Positions 5,667-6,762 of a stretch of DNA of 6,762 nucleotides are shown piece after piece (positions within the stretch are counted from its first letter, which is position 1; every line of letters starts with the position of its first letter). The notes under the pieces were generated by a model that saw only the letters and a program-made list of their open reading frames with translations, was not told the DNA's origin and did no database searches. A program made the position numbers and the translations under genes. The stretch covers positions 1 to 6,762 of the forward strand of contig URLR01000086.1 of the NCBI GenBank assembly GCA_900548815.1, written 5' to 3'. Origin of the DNA: an uncultured Collinsella sp. (lineage in GTDB: Bacteria; Actinomycetota; Coriobacteriia; Coriobacteriales; Coriobacteriaceae).

Positions 5667-5737
5667 GGGCGGGCTTGCCGCCCTTGCCGCAAAAACGTTT
5701 TTGCATATCGGGTACAACGGGCTTTACGTGAGTAAAG
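5667..5737 (+). promoter_or_regulatory. pckA upstream leader with three successive inverted repeats
   Basis: Before pckA lie a GC hairpin GGGCGG-GCTTG-CCGCCC (5667-5683), a perfect 16-bp palindrome GCAAAAACGTTTTTGC (5689-5704) and CTTTAC-GTGA-GTAAAG (5722-5737). GTCGCGT is repeated directly at 5743-5749 and 5756-5762. No strong -35/-10 pair is visible; weak matches such as TACAAC (5713-5718) exist. The palindromes could be operator sites controlling pckA by carbon source, or RNA hairpins in a long leader. Function is inferred from position only. Confidence 0.35.
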
Positions 5738-5778
5738 TGCGCGTCGCGTCCACGTGTCGCGTTTTTAAAGGAGGCCCC

Positions 5779-6714
5779 ATGCCTGGTGTTACCCCTGCAG
5801 AAGTTCTGTCCAACTTTGGTATTACGCTCGTTGAAGATCCCGCCGAGAATCAACCCCGTCTGCTGGTGGACCTGCCGGCGGCAGAGCTTGTCGAGCACGC
5901 TATTCGTCGCAAAGAGGGCCGTATGGCTTCTAATGGCGCGCTCGTGATCGAGACGGGGGAGCGCACTGGTCGTTCGCCCAACGATCGTTTTATCGTTGAC
6001 ACCCCCGATGTTCACGACAAGATTGCCTGGGGCGCGGTCAACCGCCCGCTGTCCGTCGAGAGCTATGAGGCCATCAAGGCCGGCATCGTCGACTATCTCA
6101 ACGAGCGCGACGTGTTCGTCACCCGCGGCATGGCAGGTGCCGACCGCAACCACACGCGTCGACTGCTCGTTGCCTGCGAGCGTGCCAGCCAGGCACTTTT
6201 TATTAAGCAGATGCTCGCCCGCCCGCTCGCTCGCGAAATCGCGCGCACCGGCGAGCCCGACTTCTGCGTGCTCGCAGCGCCCGGTTACCAGTGCGACCCC
6301 GCCATCAAGGGCCTCAACTCCAGCGCCGCGGTGGTCATCAACTTCCAGGAACGCGTGATTCTGGTCGCCGGCACCGGCTACTCCGGCGAGATTAAAAAGT
6401 CGATCTTTAGCGTCATGAACTATCTGCTGCCCGTCGAGGACGACGTGCTGCCCATGCACTGCTCGGCCAGCATGGATCCCGTCACGCACGAGACCGCTGT
6501 GTTCTTTGGCCTGTCCGGCACCGGCAAGACCACGCTTTCGGCCAATCCCACGCGCCTGCTGATCGGCGACGACGAGCACGGTTGGTCCGACATGGGCATC
6601 TTCAACATCGAGGGTGGCTGCTACGCAAAATGCGAGGGTCTGGACGCCTCCCACGAGCCCGAGATCTTCAACGCCGTCCGTTTTGGCGCCATTTGCGAAA
6701 ACGTGGTGCTCGAC
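5779..6714 (+). CDS. pckA: Phosphoenolpyruvate carboxykinase (ATP), N-terminal 312 residues; 3' end lost to adapter
   Basis: Cytosolic enzyme interconverting oxaloacetate + ATP with PEP + CO2 + ADP. In gut anaerobes it often runs toward oxaloacetate to conserve energy, otherwise toward gluconeogenesis. Diagnostic blocks are TGRSPNDRF (63-71), GTGYSGEIKKSIFSVMNY (198-215, substrate and metal lysines), MHCSAS (226-231, active-site His227), the kinase P-loop GLSGTGKTT (244-252), IGDDEHGWSD (262-271) and NIEGGCYAK (276-284). The family is about 530-540 residues, so about 58% is present. The start at 5779 is chosen because AAAGGAGG lies five bases before it; the frame is open further upstream to an ATG at 5665, but that stretch is the leader. 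The genomic frame ends at Asp312 (6712-6714). The following codons for LSLIHI and the TGA at 6733-6735 are adapter, so this is a contig-end truncation, not a broken gene. Confidence 0.95.
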
Positions 6715-6762
6715 CTGTCTCTTATACACATCTGACGCTGCCGACGATAAGGCTCGTGTAGA
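6715..6762 (+). other. Illumina Nextera adapter read-through (sequencing artefact, not genomic)
   Basis: 6715-6733 is CTGTCTCTTATACACATCT, the Tn5 mosaic end. 6734-6747 is GACGCTGCCGACGA, the complement of the Nextera read-1 tail. 6748-6755 (TAAGGCTC) sits exactly where the i5 index belongs; its complement GAGCCTTA matches, from memory, index S521. 6756-6762 (GTGTAGA) begins the P5 flow-cell sequence. All parts are in the right order with no mismatch. Genomic sequence ends at 6714. Confidence 0.98.

Noticed and set aside
5665..5778. Earlier ATG at 5665 as the pckA start (38 extra codons)
   Set aside because: No ribosome binding site precedes it, the added residues do not resemble the family N-terminus, and the stretch contains the leader palindromes. 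ATG at 5779 has AAAGGAGG five bases upstream.
5617..6729. Minus-strand frame of 370 codons opposite pckA
   Set aside because: Antisense shadow whose first residues, MYKRQ, come from the adapter. Not a gene.
6733..6735. TGA as the true stop codon of pckA
   Set aside because: It lies within the Tn5 mosaic end/read-1 adapter junction, and the protein would lack over 200 conserved C-terminal residues.

Overview
The window is an ordinary housekeeping stretch of a high-GC chromosome. It carries five protein genes, and its intergenic repeats are more unusual than its genes. GC-rich third positions, an LctP-type lactate permease, an ATP-type PEP carboxykinase and intergenic spacers full of GGGACGTTCC-like hairpin repeats fit a gut Coriobacteriia member, most likely Collinsella or a close relative. 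That assignment rests on style and memory, not on a search. The last 48 bases are Illumina Nextera adapter, so this is the end of a draft contig.

Layout: 1-767 (minus) is the N-terminal part of a NhaP2/CvrA-type cation/proton antiporter cut by the left edge. 768-1020 is a divergent spacer with a 15-bp palindrome, a plausible promoter for the rightward gene and a leader hairpin next to its ribosome binding site. 1021-1860 (plus) is a PPP-family metallophosphatase with a complete active site. 1861-2167 is a 307-bp spacer between convergent genes, holding a 123-bp element bounded by perfect 18-bp inverted repeats, nested inside a second 10-bp inverted repeat, plus two GGGACGGGG boxes. 2168-3748 (minus) is a polysaccharide-flippase-like membrane protein with a TTG start and a long charged N-terminal extension. 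3749-3928 is a divergent spacer with an operator-like TTGAAC-N5-GTTCAA. 3929-5500 (plus) is a complete L-lactate permease. 5501-5778 holds a 27-bp-periodic palindromic repeat cluster and a leader rich in inverted repeats. 5779-6714 (plus) is the first 312 codons of PEP carboxykinase (pckA), after which adapter sequence takes over.

How the genes fit together: lactate permease followed by PEP carboxykinase puts lactate entry next to the PEP/oxaloacetate node, but the repeat-rich 278-bp gap suggests independent transcription. The antiporter (cytoplasmic pH and cation balance), the phosphatase and the flippase (envelope polysaccharide export) show no clear functional link. I found no defence system, mobile gene, RNA gene or CRISPR array, and no convincing undescribed protein system. 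The points that deserve follow-up are the two intergenic repeat structures and the adapter chimera, which gives pckA a false C-terminus.
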